DNA of 64,000 nt from Blastomussa wellsi (GCA_947652115.1 OX393573.1:11071981-11135980), one strand, 5' to 3'; shown: positions 48,695-60,385, counted from the first letter of the stretch. Made by a program: numbers and translations. Notes: generated from the letters alone by a model not told the origin.

Positions 48695-48808
48695 GTGGGT
48701 AGTCACAAGAAGGGATTGGATCAGGAGGCCCTTGACATTTCGTTACTTTATATAAAGGTCACGAAATGTCAAGGGCCTCCTGGTCTATCCCTTCCGGTGA
48801 CTACCCAC
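48695..48808. repeat. Foldback element with ~48-bp arms
   Basis: gtgggtagtcac...gaggcccttgacatttcgt and its near complement around a tactttatata centre. A half copy (ggtagtcacttgaaggg ... aggaggcccc) lies at 46885-46920. Confidence 0.75.
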
Positions 48809-48819
48809 CCTGTTACTCA

Positions 48820-49290
48820 AAGGATTGAACAGACTGATTGAAAATATCAATTCAATAAATCCCTTGTTCATTGACCAAGTTGAGCTTTCACCACTTTTGA
48901 CAACGCAGGTGGAAAACCTATCAACGCAGGTAAAAAACCTATCATGGCTCTCCCAGCGGTGCAAACAATGGCAAAAGAATGATGACGGACTGGATGGAGA
49001 ACTTTCGACCTGTTCGACAACGAACTATAAGAAGAAAAACAACTAAAGATAAAGCTGGCTTTTACCACTCTACTCTTAGCCCAAGCAAACAGAACATTCC
49101 TATATGTGGAGTTTAATGGAGAGCAGGCAACTCCTGACGACTCATCAACGCCTAGTCCTGTCACTGAAACCACTGAGCAGTCAGAGCGTTCCCCTGGCAT
49201 CAATGAGCTGCAAGCAGTCAGTTTAACGTTTGTAAACGACCTTGATGTCTCTGAAGTGCAGGTACAGGATATACAGCAACAAGCTTAAGA
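48820..49290 (+). other. Possible decayed coding fragment
   Basis: Two frames (48825-49046 and 49106-49288) end in natural-looking stops; the second encodes a Ser/Thr/Glu-rich segment and, read upstream, continues K-L-A-F-T-T-L-L-L-A-Q-A-N-R-T-F before hitting stops. No family recognised; may be a remnant of a repeat-borne gene. Confidence 0.25.
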
Positions 49291-49791
49291 CGCGGAAAGA
49301 GACGATGAAGTTGAGTCAGTTGAGCAGTACGTGCATTTGAGGGCTATATTTCAGTTGTTATATTTAACTTATCTTTGGTTAGATTATAGATAATTACATT
49401 ATTTTCTTCAACGTCTGTTCCTTATAACTCACACTAGGGTCGAAGGTTATGTAAATTCATATAATTTATACCTTGGTTTTAGTAAAGTCCGACCCCCAAA
49501 ACTGATTGGCGTGCTGAAGTAAAGAAAATTCGGGTTATGGTGCAACATTTGTCGCTGTGAGGGAATGAAAGTTAATAGTTAACTGTTAAAAATTAGTAGT
49601 TAACTGACAATTGGCCAAACAATTAGTAGTTAACTGATAACAAGGTAGCCTCATTAGCGCCCTCATATATTATCTAGAAAAGCGTTCACATTCGTGAGTA
49701 AACGTGCCACAAAGTCGCGAGAGGCGAGGGACTTCGCGGTCGCTTTCAGAAAAGTGTAGGTCTTGAAATAATTCTTCTTTTACTATTGTTA

Positions 49792-50982
49792 AAGAAATCA
49801 GTATTTTTATCTCGATTTTGTACACAAAGTGACGTACTTGTAGTCGACGAGGAGCCCCGGTGGTTGGAAATTGTCTTTTTCTGTGTGCCAGGGGATGGGG
49901 AATAGGCCGCAAAATAAGAGAAAATTGGCAAATGTCCGGGGGTGTGCCCGGGGGGATGGTAACATGTAAAATTGAACCCCGCATTACGGGCTTAAATATG
50001 GATGAATTTCGCCTAAAATCAGCGTGTGGGCGAGAGAGGACTGTGTCAAGGTTTACTTTTTCCATTTTGCCAGTGTAACATCGGTCTGTTATTATAGAAG
50101 AAACATTTTTTTCACGTTTTAATGAATCATAGTTACATAAGTGACCTTTGCGTCTTGCTAGGGCGCCTGGACGTGGCAAAAATATGCGCAGTCTATGCGC
50201 AGTACCAGTGCAAATCAGGGGAATCACCTCATTTCATCCAGCCACGTTTCGCCCGGGCTTAACTCTACGTTTTGGTCCGCGGAGACTGGTAACAAAGTTT
50301 TTAAACAGCCAAGATGGCGACAACAATCACCTCCTGGTGTGCTGATCCAGAAATGCACGGCTCAGTGAAAAGTTTGTTTGTTATGGAGTCATGGCAAAAT
50401 TTCCAGAAATGCACGGCTCAGTGAAAAGTTTGTTTGTTATGGAGTCATGGCAAAATTTCATTCGGCGGCTACAACAGGATTAGTTTTAACGGGTCCACGA
50501 TATTGATCGGCATGGATAAATTTCATCCCAGCAAGACAGCCATTAGGATTAAAATCATTAGCATGGGAAATGCTGAGACAGGAAAGGTACGATAGCATGT
50601 TGAATTTTTGACTTTTTTGCTTTGTCTTATTTTGTTTTTATTATGCGTGGTTCAATTCTACTTGTTACCATCCCTCCCCCCCGGGCACACCCCGGGCATT
50701 TGCCATTTTTTCCTTATTTAGCGGTCTACAGCGATATTTCTTGTTTACAAACATTGACGTCACATTTCTTTTGATATTCAAATTTTCCAACCACAGAACA
50801 AAAGAAGTCATTGTTTCAACAGCCAATTAGGTTCTGGTTGACATATTAATAACAATGGGTAACGTCACGAGAAACATCGCTATTCCACACCCCCGGGCAC
50901 ACAGAAAAAGACAATTCCCCTCCCCGGGACTCCTCGTCGACCACAAGTACGTCATTTTGTGTAGATAAAAATACTGATTTCT
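49792..50982. repeat. Large inverted repeat surrounding a DNAJC27-like exon
   Basis: The left arm 49792-49978 (agaaatcagtatttttatct, gacgtacttgt, gtcgacgaggag, ccgggggtgtgcccgggggg) is repeated inverted in 50649-50982. About 670 bp lie between the arms, including the promoter side and first exon at 50512. A third partial copy is at 51635-51712. Confidence 0.7.
50347..50458 (+). repeat. Perfect 56-bp tandem duplication upstream of the DNAJC27-like ATG
   Basis: Copies 50347-50402 and 50403-50458 (ccagaaatgcacgg ... ggcaaaattt) are identical, indicating a recent event. Each copy carries upstream ATGs. The gene start is 54 bp downstream. Confidence 0.85.
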
Positions 50983-51789
50983 GGGACAACACCACATTAA
51001 GGACCTTTGCGCAAAAATTTTCTACCATTGATTTTTTTCTGAAACTCTCACTACTGTAAGATAACGAGTAGCTGATGTCAGAAATGAAAAAAAAATTGGG
51101 GTCACCGACTTCATTTTGGAGATAACATGCCCAGAAGAACACCCTAAATCTGAAAAATCATGCTTCGATAGCGAATACGGCTACAGTGTCTGTAAGCACA
51201 AAAATATTGCAAAAAATCTTTGGAATGAACGTATCTCTGCCAAATGTTGTTTAAATGGACCCATAAAGTGAATTTATTCAATTGGTGTGGTTCCTCAAAG
51301 AAAAAATTTGCATTTAGCGAACACATTCACTCACCTAACAACCGCAAGATGGCAGGATTTGATTTCCTGTGGGCAGAAAACGTGAAATTTTTTAAACTTC
51401 CCAGATTGATTTTTGCTCATTTTTTGGCAATCTGCCGAGAATTGTAAATAAAATCAGTTCATGGAAAAAAAGTAGGGGTCACCGACCATTTAGCAGAGTA
51501 AACTACCAGCAAAGTTAATGCAACGGCTTCTGGCCCTTCGTTTTTCCTTAGCGAGCGCTCGATGGATGACGTGGCGTGACGAATGCCGTGCGCAGTAACC
51601 ATGCGCACAAACAATTGGCACGAACGTCCTCAAAACAATTCCCCACTCCTGTGGGCTGGACTTGTTGCGGGGGTTGCCTGGGGGGATGGTTACAGGTAGA
51701 ATTGAACCACACATTACTTGGTTGTCCTGTCAAAGTCATGATATAGAAAATGCTTGGTAATTACTTGTATGAAACAATGAACAGTAATG

Positions 51790-52053
51790 CACCTGTCAAT
51801 GTAAATCCTGGGGATGGGGGGGGGGGGGTGTTGCAGGCATAGGTGTGGGATTTGAACTAAGCTTAGATTTTCTGTTCAGTTGCCCTGTCCCAGGGTAATA
51901 ATTTTAGATGGTCAAAAGAGTCACTAAAAGGCAATAAAATGCTGCTAGAAATCCAATAGAATGGTCAAAAGTCCTCACTACATGACAATAACTACTGTCA
52001 AACCCCCCACCATGTGCCCGCACCCCCACCCCCGGGATTTACATTGATAGGTG
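51790..52053. repeat. Foldback, 264 bp
   Basis: The left end cacctgtcaatgtaaatcc with a long G-run is matched by ccc-cgggatttacattgataggtg on the right. The inner part is unrelated. Probably a MITE. Confidence 0.6.
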
Positions 52054-52468
52054 ATTAAATTTTACATTGAGACTACCTTGGTTGTGCATGCATATCGCTG
52101 TATATATGTATATCCGCGTTAGTGTACTATATGTTGCACTTCACAATTTCTTAAGCTTTTATCTATTTTTAACAGTGGAGCTCAAATAATGGCTGTACAT
52201 ATACTGTTCAAACTGTTAGCTGACCGTAGCAGTAGTTGACATGTTCAATCAATACGGAAACTTAGTGACCACCCTAAGGTGACTTTTGACTTTTGAGTGC
52301 CAGCGCCAGTAGTCTGCGATGTCATTTGTAGGGTTGTTCTGAAAGCTGGAATTTCGGAAAGCTGAAGGCCCTGAATCCTAAAACCTGGAGTGACTACATT
52401 TTAGTTAGTTCAGGTGAAAATTAAGCGTACTACATGGTAAACTATGAAGGGAATTATTTTTCACAATA

Positions 52469-52612
52469 GACCAGTTTCGATATTTTAAAATTCAGCCTAA
52501 AACAATTAACCTCAGCAGGAGGCTCTGGGGAAACAGAGTTTGTGGGGTTTATTGCCTGGAGCCTCACAGTCAGGTGAATTTTGGGCTGAATTTTAAAATA
52601 TTGAAATTGGTC
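52469..52612. repeat. Foldback, 144 bp
   Basis: gaccagtttcgatattttaa...ttcagcc and its near complement ggctgaattttaaaatattg...ggtc. Intronic in the DNAJC27-like remnant. Confidence 0.65.
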
Positions 52613-53654
52613 GATTGCATCATTTTTTACACAATCAAGTGACATTTTTATTTTGTCGGAAATATTTTAAAATGGCCTTAAAACATCATAATGAAATGAA
52701 TAGAATTAATTTCAATCTTGAAGTTCATCTTCACATTCATTATTTCAATTCTGTGAACCATGTGCCACATAATGAAATGCATTGTTTTGATTTTTCTCTG
52801 TATTTTCAAAAGTGAAAAAGAGAATAAGGTAACAGGAGAGACTGATAAATACTTGTTAACTGAACAAATAGATGTGAGCTTGTTGTGGTATGTCCTTTAA
52901 TCGACCACAAATTCTTCATCACATTGTCAAATTTTGGGCAGCTCATGAGGCCGCTGTGGCCGAGGACCCTCTCTTCATTCAGTTGTTTAATTACATGTAT
53001 TAGATAAATGCTGAAGAGTGACCCCAATTAATGATTATCTTTTGCTCAATTGTTGGTTTTCATGGGTATACTGTAATACAAGTTGTTTTTGGTTCTGCAG
53101 TTGTATAATTAAGAGACATAGTGAAAAGCGACTTTTAAGCAAGAACATGACAACCAGAGGAATTGACTATGGCATAACAAAGTAAGCTCTTTTATTTTGC
53201 CGTTAGATACGTGTGTGTGTTTGATCCAGTTCCGTGGAGAAATAGGGCTGGTTATCAAAAATTATAAATTTACGTTTTATTAATGTCAAATGAATAGAAT
53301 ATGGGAAAAATATCCACAAACGAAATGTGTAGAGGCAGCGTTCTGATCTGAAGAGAAATACATTTATTTGCTGTCCAGGGCTTCTAATAATTTGCGGGAA
53401 AAAAGTCAAATTTCGCGGGATTTGCAGAGCCAAATTCGTGGAGAAAATGGCCGATTTCGCGGGGATTTTGCGGAAGTTACTGGGGCAAATTTCGCTAAAA
53501 AGCAAACAAGAAACATGCCAGAAAAAAATGCTGCAGGATGTCAAATTCAGGGTAATTCAGAATTTCGCGGCTACGCGACCTCGCGACATATCAGAAGATA
53601 TAGAATTTGATCATTTCTTGTTTTGTGGACTGTTCTAATTTTCATTTTTGTGGG

Positions 53655-53935
53655 AGGCGTGGTGGCATAATGGTTGGCGTGCTGGACTCTGGTTCGGATG
53701 GTCTGAGTTCGAGCCCTGGCCGGGGTACTGCTTTGTGTAATACACTTAACTCTCACAGTGCCTCTCTCCACACAGGTGTATACCTTATTACAAGTCATGT
53801 AAATAGGTTAAAAAGATATTGTCTGCATAGGAGCCTGGTGATCAATCAGGCTGCAGATTATCCCAGTTTCCGTAGCATTAAGTTTCAGAGAGTATTTCTT
53901 CTCACCCCTGGATAGGAAGCCTGGCATCCCAGGGT
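53655..53935 (+). repeat. tRNA-derived SINE, near full length
   Basis: Head: gtggcataatggttggcgtgc (A box) and gagttcgagccctggcc (B box); then ctctcacagtgcctctctcc and an acaggtgtata block. It ends just before the first split repeat of the Ngaro element. Confidence 0.75.
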
Positions 53936-54720
53936 TAATGTGGCTTAAACTCATCGCTAATGATGAGCTTGGGAGCTGGTGCCTAAAAGGTTAGTGGGTG
54001 GCCAAATGCGACGAGCAGAGAGGAGGTATCCATGGCAACCCTGGAAACGGGAACCACCTAGAGAGCGGCCACTAACCGACACCGCCACACTGAAAGGAAA
54101 TTCAGCGGTGATACTTATTTGGGAGAGTACTCACCTGTGAACATACCAATAAAACCACCAGCTACCCTGCAGGGAGGGAGGAGAGGGAGCGTGAATCCGC
54201 AATGATTCGCAATAAGGCACAATTGATCCGCTACGATCAGCAAGGAAAGCAACAATGCGCTATAACAATGGCTACAAACACGCAAAGGGCCCTGTAAATC
54301 CCTGAAGGGCCGCCCCCTTAGTCACGTACAGCGATAGGTGCTGACTGCTGGCCAACACGCTCGAGCTTAACTTTGCCTAAATTACATTTATCCACATTTG
54401 AACTCATCGCTAATGATGAGCTTGGGAGCTGGTGCCTAAAAGGTTAGTGGGTGGCCAAATGCGACGAGCAGAGAGGAGGTATCCATGGCAACCCTGGAAG
54501 CGGGAACCACCCACGGAACACGTCTCATGGTGCTTGGAGAACGGAGGGACCCGTTGACAGGGTGACCTGGTACCTCCGCTCCCCAAAAACCAGACACCAA
54601 GCACCAGTGCACCCCTCATGGAAAGAAAAACAGGAAAGACACATACCTGACCAGGCCACGAGCCCTGATGAGTGGCGAACCGTAACCAGAACAGACAGCA
54701 ACCAAGCATGCTACCCAGGG

Positions 54721-55782
54721 CTAGAAGAGGGGCAGCAAGATGAAGAAGCCTGTCCGCATGGAACAATGAGGCGTGTAGAGGCTAGTTTTTGTGACAGGGC
54801 AGCTAAAAGGCATTGCTAGACCAACGACCCTTGTTTGAATTAAATGATCTGGGACTCCATTGCGTGCAGCAACGGTGGCGGCACCAATCCGAAAGCTATG
54901 GGACGAGAAATTACCCGGTAATCGCGCTGACGTCATGATCTGCCTCAGCCAGTCTGTAAGTCTTGTGTGGGTGAGAGGCTGCCCATTTGCAAATAAAAAC
55001 AAGGGACCAGATGCGTCTCCCCTGGCAGCCAGATAAGTCATCGTGGCATGCACTGAGCAGAGAGGAGACTTGCCAAGGCCAATGTGGATGAAGCATCCCT
55101 TCCTAAACGCATCAGTCTTGGAGCCCTTAGTGTGTATGCGCATGGCGGATGGTGCAGAGGACGAGTCCACTGCGATATCCCGGGCACTCAGATGGAGGGA
55201 ATAGGAGAAGCTAGACAGGTTAGGGACCATGAACTCTGATGCGCACAGGAAGCCAAAATACCCCAGGGAACAAGCTGCCCAAAACATCTTATGATCGGAA
55301 AGGTTGAGATCCAGAGACTGCCAAATAACAAGCATTAAGTCATCTGTGATAGGCAACCGTGTGGAGGAAGGAGTGCCCTGGCAACACTTGATGCCACGGA
55401 CTACCTTCTGCAAGTGAAGACAATCTGCCAGTGGGTCCGGGAACCCCTGGTCGATGTGGAGAGCTCTAATAACAGATAAATAAACCTCGATGGATGAGTG
55501 CTGGAGGGTCCTGGCCAGAAATGTAACGAAGAGGCAAAGGGTCCACTCATCCACAGGGCATGGAGACCCAGAAGGGTGCACCTTACCAAGCTGCTGACAG
55601 AAGGAAATTAATTTCGCTTGGGCTGATGCATAGGAACGACGAGTCGAGGGTGCCAAGCCATGAGTCAGGAAGGAATAGCACTGCTTTTCTAAGACAGTGT
55701 GGTCAAGTCTGCCAGCAGGTCGGGAGGAATTGGGGTAGGATGAAGCTGAGCAGCCGGAACCAACTGCCTGGATTCCTGCCAA
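54721..55782 (-). pseudogene. Ngaro tyrosine recombinase, frameshifted near its end
   Basis: 353 codons in one frame. N-terminal core-binding helices (A-P-S-T-R-R-S-Y) are followed by the catalytic half with T-D-D-L-M and the H-S-F-R-I-G-A-A-T box (His-x-x-Arg). After D-H-L-I-Q-T the expected G-R-W-S-S-N-A-F block is in another frame and runs into a stop, so the nucleophilic Tyr is not reached. Overlaps the RNase H frame by about 90 bp. Confidence 0.8.
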
Positions 55783-57382
55783 CGGAAACGAGAAAGAGCA
55801 TCAGCGATCTGATTAGTAGCCCCAGGCACATGTTCGGCAGAAAAGGTAAAGCTATGACGGGCTGCCGCAAACAGCAAACTGTGAAGCAACCGCATTAAGC
55901 AGGGAACTTTCGAAGTTCTGTAAATCAGGATGTGGACTACAGCATCGTTGTCGGAGCGAAAAAGCACATGTTTTTGCCACCACCAATGCCCCCAGATGTG
56001 AGCAGCGATCACGACAGGAAACATTTCTTTGTAGGCGATTGACTGCAGCTGAGAGGGAGAGGGAGCCCAAGGCCCCGCGAACCAGAAGCCGTTTAGAAAT
56101 GCTCCATATCCCAGAGATCCAGCCACATCTGAAGAGACCTCCACATCAGCAGTGGGAAGCAAGCCTGGAAATAGCCAAAAACTAACACCATACCACTGTG
56201 ACAAAAACTAATGCCACCACAGCATTCCGTTGAGGCGAATCAGATGATCCTTTTTGTGGAAGCAGCACAGAAGGTCGAGCATGCGACGTAGGAAGGTTCT
56301 GCCAGGCCAGACCACTTTAGCAGCATGATGGAGATGGCCACTGAGGGACTCCAGTTCACGTCTATTGCAGCACTTACGTGGAAGCCACAAGCTGATCAGA
56401 CCCTGCAAGGCTACTAGCTTTTCGGCTGGCAGGCGAGCAACTTGGTGGATAGAATCTAATTCGATTCCCAAGACCACAAGCACCGTAGCAGGGTCTTCAC
56501 ATTTCCCTGGGTGAAGGGGCAGACCCAGCCGTTTGCAGACCTCGAGTGCAGTACTGAGGTTGCATGCACATTGCGGGGAGTCCGGGGGACCAGCAATGAT
56601 AAAATCATCCAAGTAATGGAGCAACGCTGGAATTTGATATGGGTGCACGAGAATCCACTCAACCATGTCCGCAATTGCATTAAAAATAAAGGGGGCAGAA
56701 CGCAAACCAAATGGTAGAGCCAACTCAACGTAGTACTGGTCACGCCATTTCATACCAAGTAGATAGCGATCTGCAGGATGAACTGGAACATTACGATAGG
56801 CGGACTCGACATCAAATTTGCCCATCAGGGCCCCTTTGCCAAACTGGGAAACTAAGTGAATCACCTGGTTGACCGTAATGTAGTGGAGTGTAAATTCCTT
56901 GGGGTTTATTCCGTCATTGACACTAGAGCCCATTAGGGGAAGAAAGGTCCACAATAAGGCGCCACTCCCACTTGCCCCGGTTTGGGAATAACACAGAAGC
57001 TGCTCACTTGGAGATTGGGTAAGGGAGGGGAATCAAATGGGCCCGCCACCCTGCCCCGAGACACCTCATTAGCCAGGTACTCATCGATAACTGATGCGTG
57101 TTGGTCTGCCGATGATTTATTCTTCTTGGCGGGTTTGAGGCGTTGGGTAGGACAGAAACCAAGTTTAAACCCATGAAGTATCCCGTTTAGGACAAAATCA
57201 ACCTGTTGCTGATTGGGGTGGAACCGCAAATCCCAGGAGAACTGCTGGACCTGCAATGGGGTGACTGCTGAGACAGGAATGAGTGAGGCTGGAATGGAAT
57301 ACAACAGGGGTAGGGTAAATGGCAAGTGAAAAGGGGACACCCCCCAGTAGGGAACAACAAACAAACACGGACCCATTACCAA
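55689..57382 (-). pseudogene. Ngaro reverse transcriptase and RNase H, frameshifted
   Basis: Three frames. 56933-57382: RT N-terminus (V-D-F-V-L-N-G-I-L-H-G, then G-P-F-D-S-P-P-L). 56208-56954: RT core with F-D-V-E-S-A-Y-R-N-V-P, L-P-F-G-L-R-S-A-P and the active site Y-L-D-D-F. 55689-56204: RNase H with S-S-D-V-A-G, Y-K-E-M-F-P and D-N-D-A-V-V, then H-V-P-G-A-T-N-Q-I-A-D-A-L-S. The RT is broken near 56940 and again between RT and RNase H. Confidence 0.8.
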
Positions 57383-57519
57383 TAACCAAGTTTAATTAAA
57401 AACATCTATTAGGCAGTAAACAACAAAATAATAATACAAAACAGAAACACTCCTTCGCCCTCAAAGGCAGCTAAGATATAACAGGAAAACAACAACAACA
57501 AAAAAGGGAAGAACGTTCA

Positions 57520-58446
57520 CTAACACCTAGGAATGCTGCAGGAACGTGGAGGAGAGGCGGATGGCCGTTTGGACTCAGCACTCTGTTGGCTAGACGAGTT
57601 CCGGGCAACTCTGGCACTTGTGTGCAAAACGGCATGAGGTAAAAGATTCCACGATCTGCGGATGATGGTTGATGACGCCGCTCCACAAGGCTCACTTGAA
57701 TCGGTTACGGCATCATGGCCACATACCGAGGCTCCGGCGACATGAAAATTAAATAATTGAACATTAAGTGTCGACCAATCCTTCAAGTTAGTCGCAGCTG
57801 CGTGCTCTCGGAAGACGTGACCACAAGCTGCCCATCAAAGAACAATCGAGGGTCCACGTCGGATTGCGTTTGTACAATGTTCGAAGAAAGCAATTCGCTA
57901 AGGTCTACGAATTTGCCCGATACGATCTGGCTCACTAGCTTTGGGGGGACAGGCGAAAAGCCTGGTGCCACCACAAACGACTGCTGGAGAACTGGCACAT
58001 TTTGCAAGGAAGAAGGCGGGGTGGGAAGAAGCCCGGCCGCGACACTCAAAGGTGAAGAAGTGACAGAAGAAACCGGCGGCGAAAAAGTAGAGACAAAGGA
58101 CGGAACAACAAAGCTTGGCCTACCTTGCATTTGGTCAGTCGATCTGGTGATAGGAGCAGAAGGTGGTGGAAAACCCACTCCAGAAACTGCCAGAGCCAAT
58201 GCTTCGGACTGTAAATCGGACGGGAATGTCGCGGTTTCACGGCCACGACCACAGATGCCATAAAAGAAGGGGACGGCACGTCCAGTTGCCCGCTAACCTG
58301 AGGCAACAAGCTCGTAGAATCATTGCCTGAGGGAGGAAGAACTTCGCTGTTTCCGCCCGACGAAACAGCAACTCTTCATACTGGTCTGGCTGAGGAATGG
58401 AGTCCAAACCGGCTGCACGGCTATTGTTGGTGTTTGGTAAAAACAT
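57520..58446 (-). pseudogene. Ngaro gag-like ORF, frameshifted
   Basis: Frames 58237-58446, 57783-58199 and part of 57520-57786. It is Pro/Ser-rich, then contains V-S-Q-I-V-S-G-K-F-V-D-L-S-E-L-L, a block typical of DIRS/Ngaro ORF1, and R-L-F-F-D-G-Q-L-V-V. Starts just inside repeat A1. No zinc knuckle visible. Confidence 0.6.
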
Positions 58447-58713
58447 CTTGGACGTTAAGAGCAGCTAGATGAAGTGGAATGAATGGTAGAGACAAAAGCA
58501 AGTAGCGTGAATCCGCAATTATTTGCAATAAGGCACAGTTGATCCGGTACGATCAGCAGGCAAAGCAACAATGCTCTATAACAATGGCTACAAACACCCA
58601 AAGGGCCCTGTAAATCCCTAAAGGGCCGCCTTGTTAGTCACGTACAGTGATAGGTGCTGACCGCTGGCCAACACGCTCGAGCTTAACTTTGCCTAAATTA
58701 CATTTATACACAT

Positions 58714-58860
58714 TAAATGTAATTTAGGCTAAGTTAAAATTGAGCCAATGCTGTTATTTAGGCTAAGTTAGAATCGAGCCAATGCTGGTCAGTGGTGTTC
58801 ATGGGACTATGTGCTGTGTAGCTACATATGGTGTTTGTCACGGCTCACATGATTAATTTT
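58714..58860. repeat. Short inverted and direct repeats at the Ngaro junction
   Basis: gcctaaattacatttata and its complement meet head to head at 58690-58735, and an atttaggctaagtta..gagccaatgctg unit occurs twice (about 58730 and 58763). Confidence 0.55.
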
Positions 58861-59395
58861 GTGTTCCAGCTACCTGAGGTCGTTCAGTTGTTTCGAGCCT
58901 TGAAGTGTGCTTGTTTGCTCTAGTTTTGTTATTCTCTTGTTTGCCTTTGTGGCCTGTTTTTGTATTCAGCCAGATTTCGGGAACTTTGAGATAGATTCTT
59001 TTCCACACCTGCATGGTCTTTCTCTCTATGCCGTGCTTGATCCTGGTGATTGTTGCTGGAATCGTGATGCCTTCAACACTACCCGTTGCCGCATGGGTTT
59101 GCACGATGCTTGTTTTGATGTGGTCACGTTTTGTGCCATCTGTTGCCCACCCAAAGGCCTCTCCCACTGCGGGAGCGATTCGGGACACCACCTGTTGGGC
59201 GCTGCCTTTTTCACCTGTTGTGCAGAAAATTCTGCCACATGTCAAAACAAACTGCGAGCAGAGCAGATAGCCAAAGATGAAGATGCCATCCACAAACGGG
59301 GACAAATCATGGAGAGGTTGGAGGTTTGTCCGGCCAAGGTTCCCAGCAAGATAGTCCACATTTGCAATGTCTGGAAGTAGGGTTCCCTTCTTCAA
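58853..59395. other. Segment open in three frames on two strands; coding strand unclear
   Basis: Minus frame 58853-59395 (180 codons) and plus frames 58907-59380 (157 codons) and 59013-59270 (85 codons) overlap. No family recognised in any. The left part (58878-58926) matches 63220-63268 and so belongs to the A-type repeat of the second Ngaro-like relic; the open frames may be the start of that element's ORF1 (plus) or an antisense shadow. Confidence 0.35.
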
Positions 59396-59589
59396 TGGAT
59401 TACTCGTCTTTCCTTCGATAATACTTACAAAGTCAACGGGTTAAACGAAACGTAAGTCGGGCGCAGGATCATTCGGATCCCGCACACATCCTGCAATGTA
59501 CATATCGGGAAAATGTTGAGATTATACTTGTTTTCACTTTGATTTGACTTGTCTTTACTCACCCTCTCCAAGAATTTTTTATACCACAT

Positions 59590-59770
59590 CCGATCGAGGT
59601 TTTCGTTGTCACATCATTGCATCCGATGGAGGCTTTCGTTTTAATGTTATCGCATCAGGTCGAGGTTTTTAGTTGTGACATCATCGCATCAGATCAAGGT
59701 TGTAGTTATGACATCAGTACATCCGATTGAGGTTGTGACGACATCGCACCAGTAGGAGGTTTTCGGCTCT
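59590..59770 (+). repeat. Degenerate ~35-bp tandem repeat
   Basis: Five diverged copies of a unit like cacatcgcatccgatcgagg + ttttcgttgtga. Non-coding in appearance. Confidence 0.65.
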
Positions 59771-60059
59771 AAGTGGGCAGATAACAGGCATCTTAGATCG
59801 AAATCATTGGCAGTGTTCACAGCATTTGTTTTGGTTTTCAGAGACACAAGCCAGGCAGAGTGATAGCTAGATTACCTTCAATACAAATGAAAAATTGAAA
59901 GAAACAATAATTTCGAGTTGTTGCTGTTGGGCTGCTACAAAAAGACGATCGAACGATAAAGGAAACGGTTGTTTTAAACTATACAGATTGGTGTTATATA
60001 ACAATTGAGGAAGTACAAACATTAACCTAAATGACCTAAATGATTAACCTAAATATTAA

Positions 60060-60385
60060 GATTGCATGGTGCCTTCAAACTTTGTATTTCAGCGGCTTGC
60101 TCATCCATCATACATTGGTGGGAGCTTTTTGAGTCCTTTAGGGCTTTGGATTCTTGCTGTAAATCTTCAATTGCCGCCCGAGCATTGTTGGCAAATTTCT
60201 CTAACTTGTAAAGCGTTGATTTTATGATGTTGACTTCTTGTTCACTTTAGTTCGGCTATCTGGGTGTGTTATCTGGAAAAGTTGTCTTCCATGCTTCCTT
60301 GCTCTTGTGCTTGTTTCGCTTTGGTGAAGGCTTGGTGGTGGAGCTTGAACTAGAACTGGATCGTTCTGCTCGCTTTGACATTCCA
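60060..60385 (-). pseudogene. Decayed coiled-coil ORF (LINE ORF1-like)
   Basis: Minus strand: a Met near 60380, then a Ser/Lys-rich start, two stops near 60255, and a heptad-rich stretch (Y-K-L-E-K-F...I-E-D-L-Q-Q-E-S). Likely the ORF1 part of the neighbouring LINE; not certain. Confidence 0.35.

Larger units (their letters stand above)
50512..53181 (+). pseudogene. DNAJC27: DNAJC27-like (Rab-like GTPase) gene remnant, two exons
   Basis: Exon 1 (50512-50586, ATG start) encodes a basic N-terminus and I-R-I-K-I-I-S-M-G-N-A-E-T-G-K, the P-loop start of DNAJC27/RBJ, with a GT donor exactly after the Lys as in that family. Exon 2 (53101-53181, after ttctgcag) encodes a block like C-I-I-K-R...E-K-R...S-K...G-I-D-Y-G-I-T-K, the switch I region. 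Joining the two in the only visible way shifts the frame, and several conserved residues are replaced (the expected T-I-G reads T-R-G). No GTPase exon 3 or J domain is seen downstream. Family identity is firm; decay is inferred. Repeats fill the intron. Confidence 0.65.
53950..58713 (-). mobile_element. Ngaro/DIRS retrotransposon with split direct repeats
   Basis: Read on the minus strand the order is A1 (58504-58713), gag-like, RT, RNase H and tyrosine recombinase frames, B1 (54403-54512), A2 (54189-54398), B2 (53950-54058). A1/A2 are about 210 bp and differ at a dozen or so bases; B1/B2 are about 109 bp with essentially one mismatch over most of their length. The A-ORFs-B-A-B arrangement is the hallmark of Ngaro elements, which integrate by a tyrosine recombinase. 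The ORFs are frameshifted, so this copy looks dead. Confidence 0.85.

Noticed and set aside
49670..50227. 185-codon minus-strand frame
   Set aside because: Lies across the inverted-repeat arm and the DNAJC27-like upstream region; composition of repeat, no domain.
54451..54819. 122-codon plus-strand frame and other plus frames over 54-58 kb
   Set aside because: Antisense shadows of the Ngaro element.
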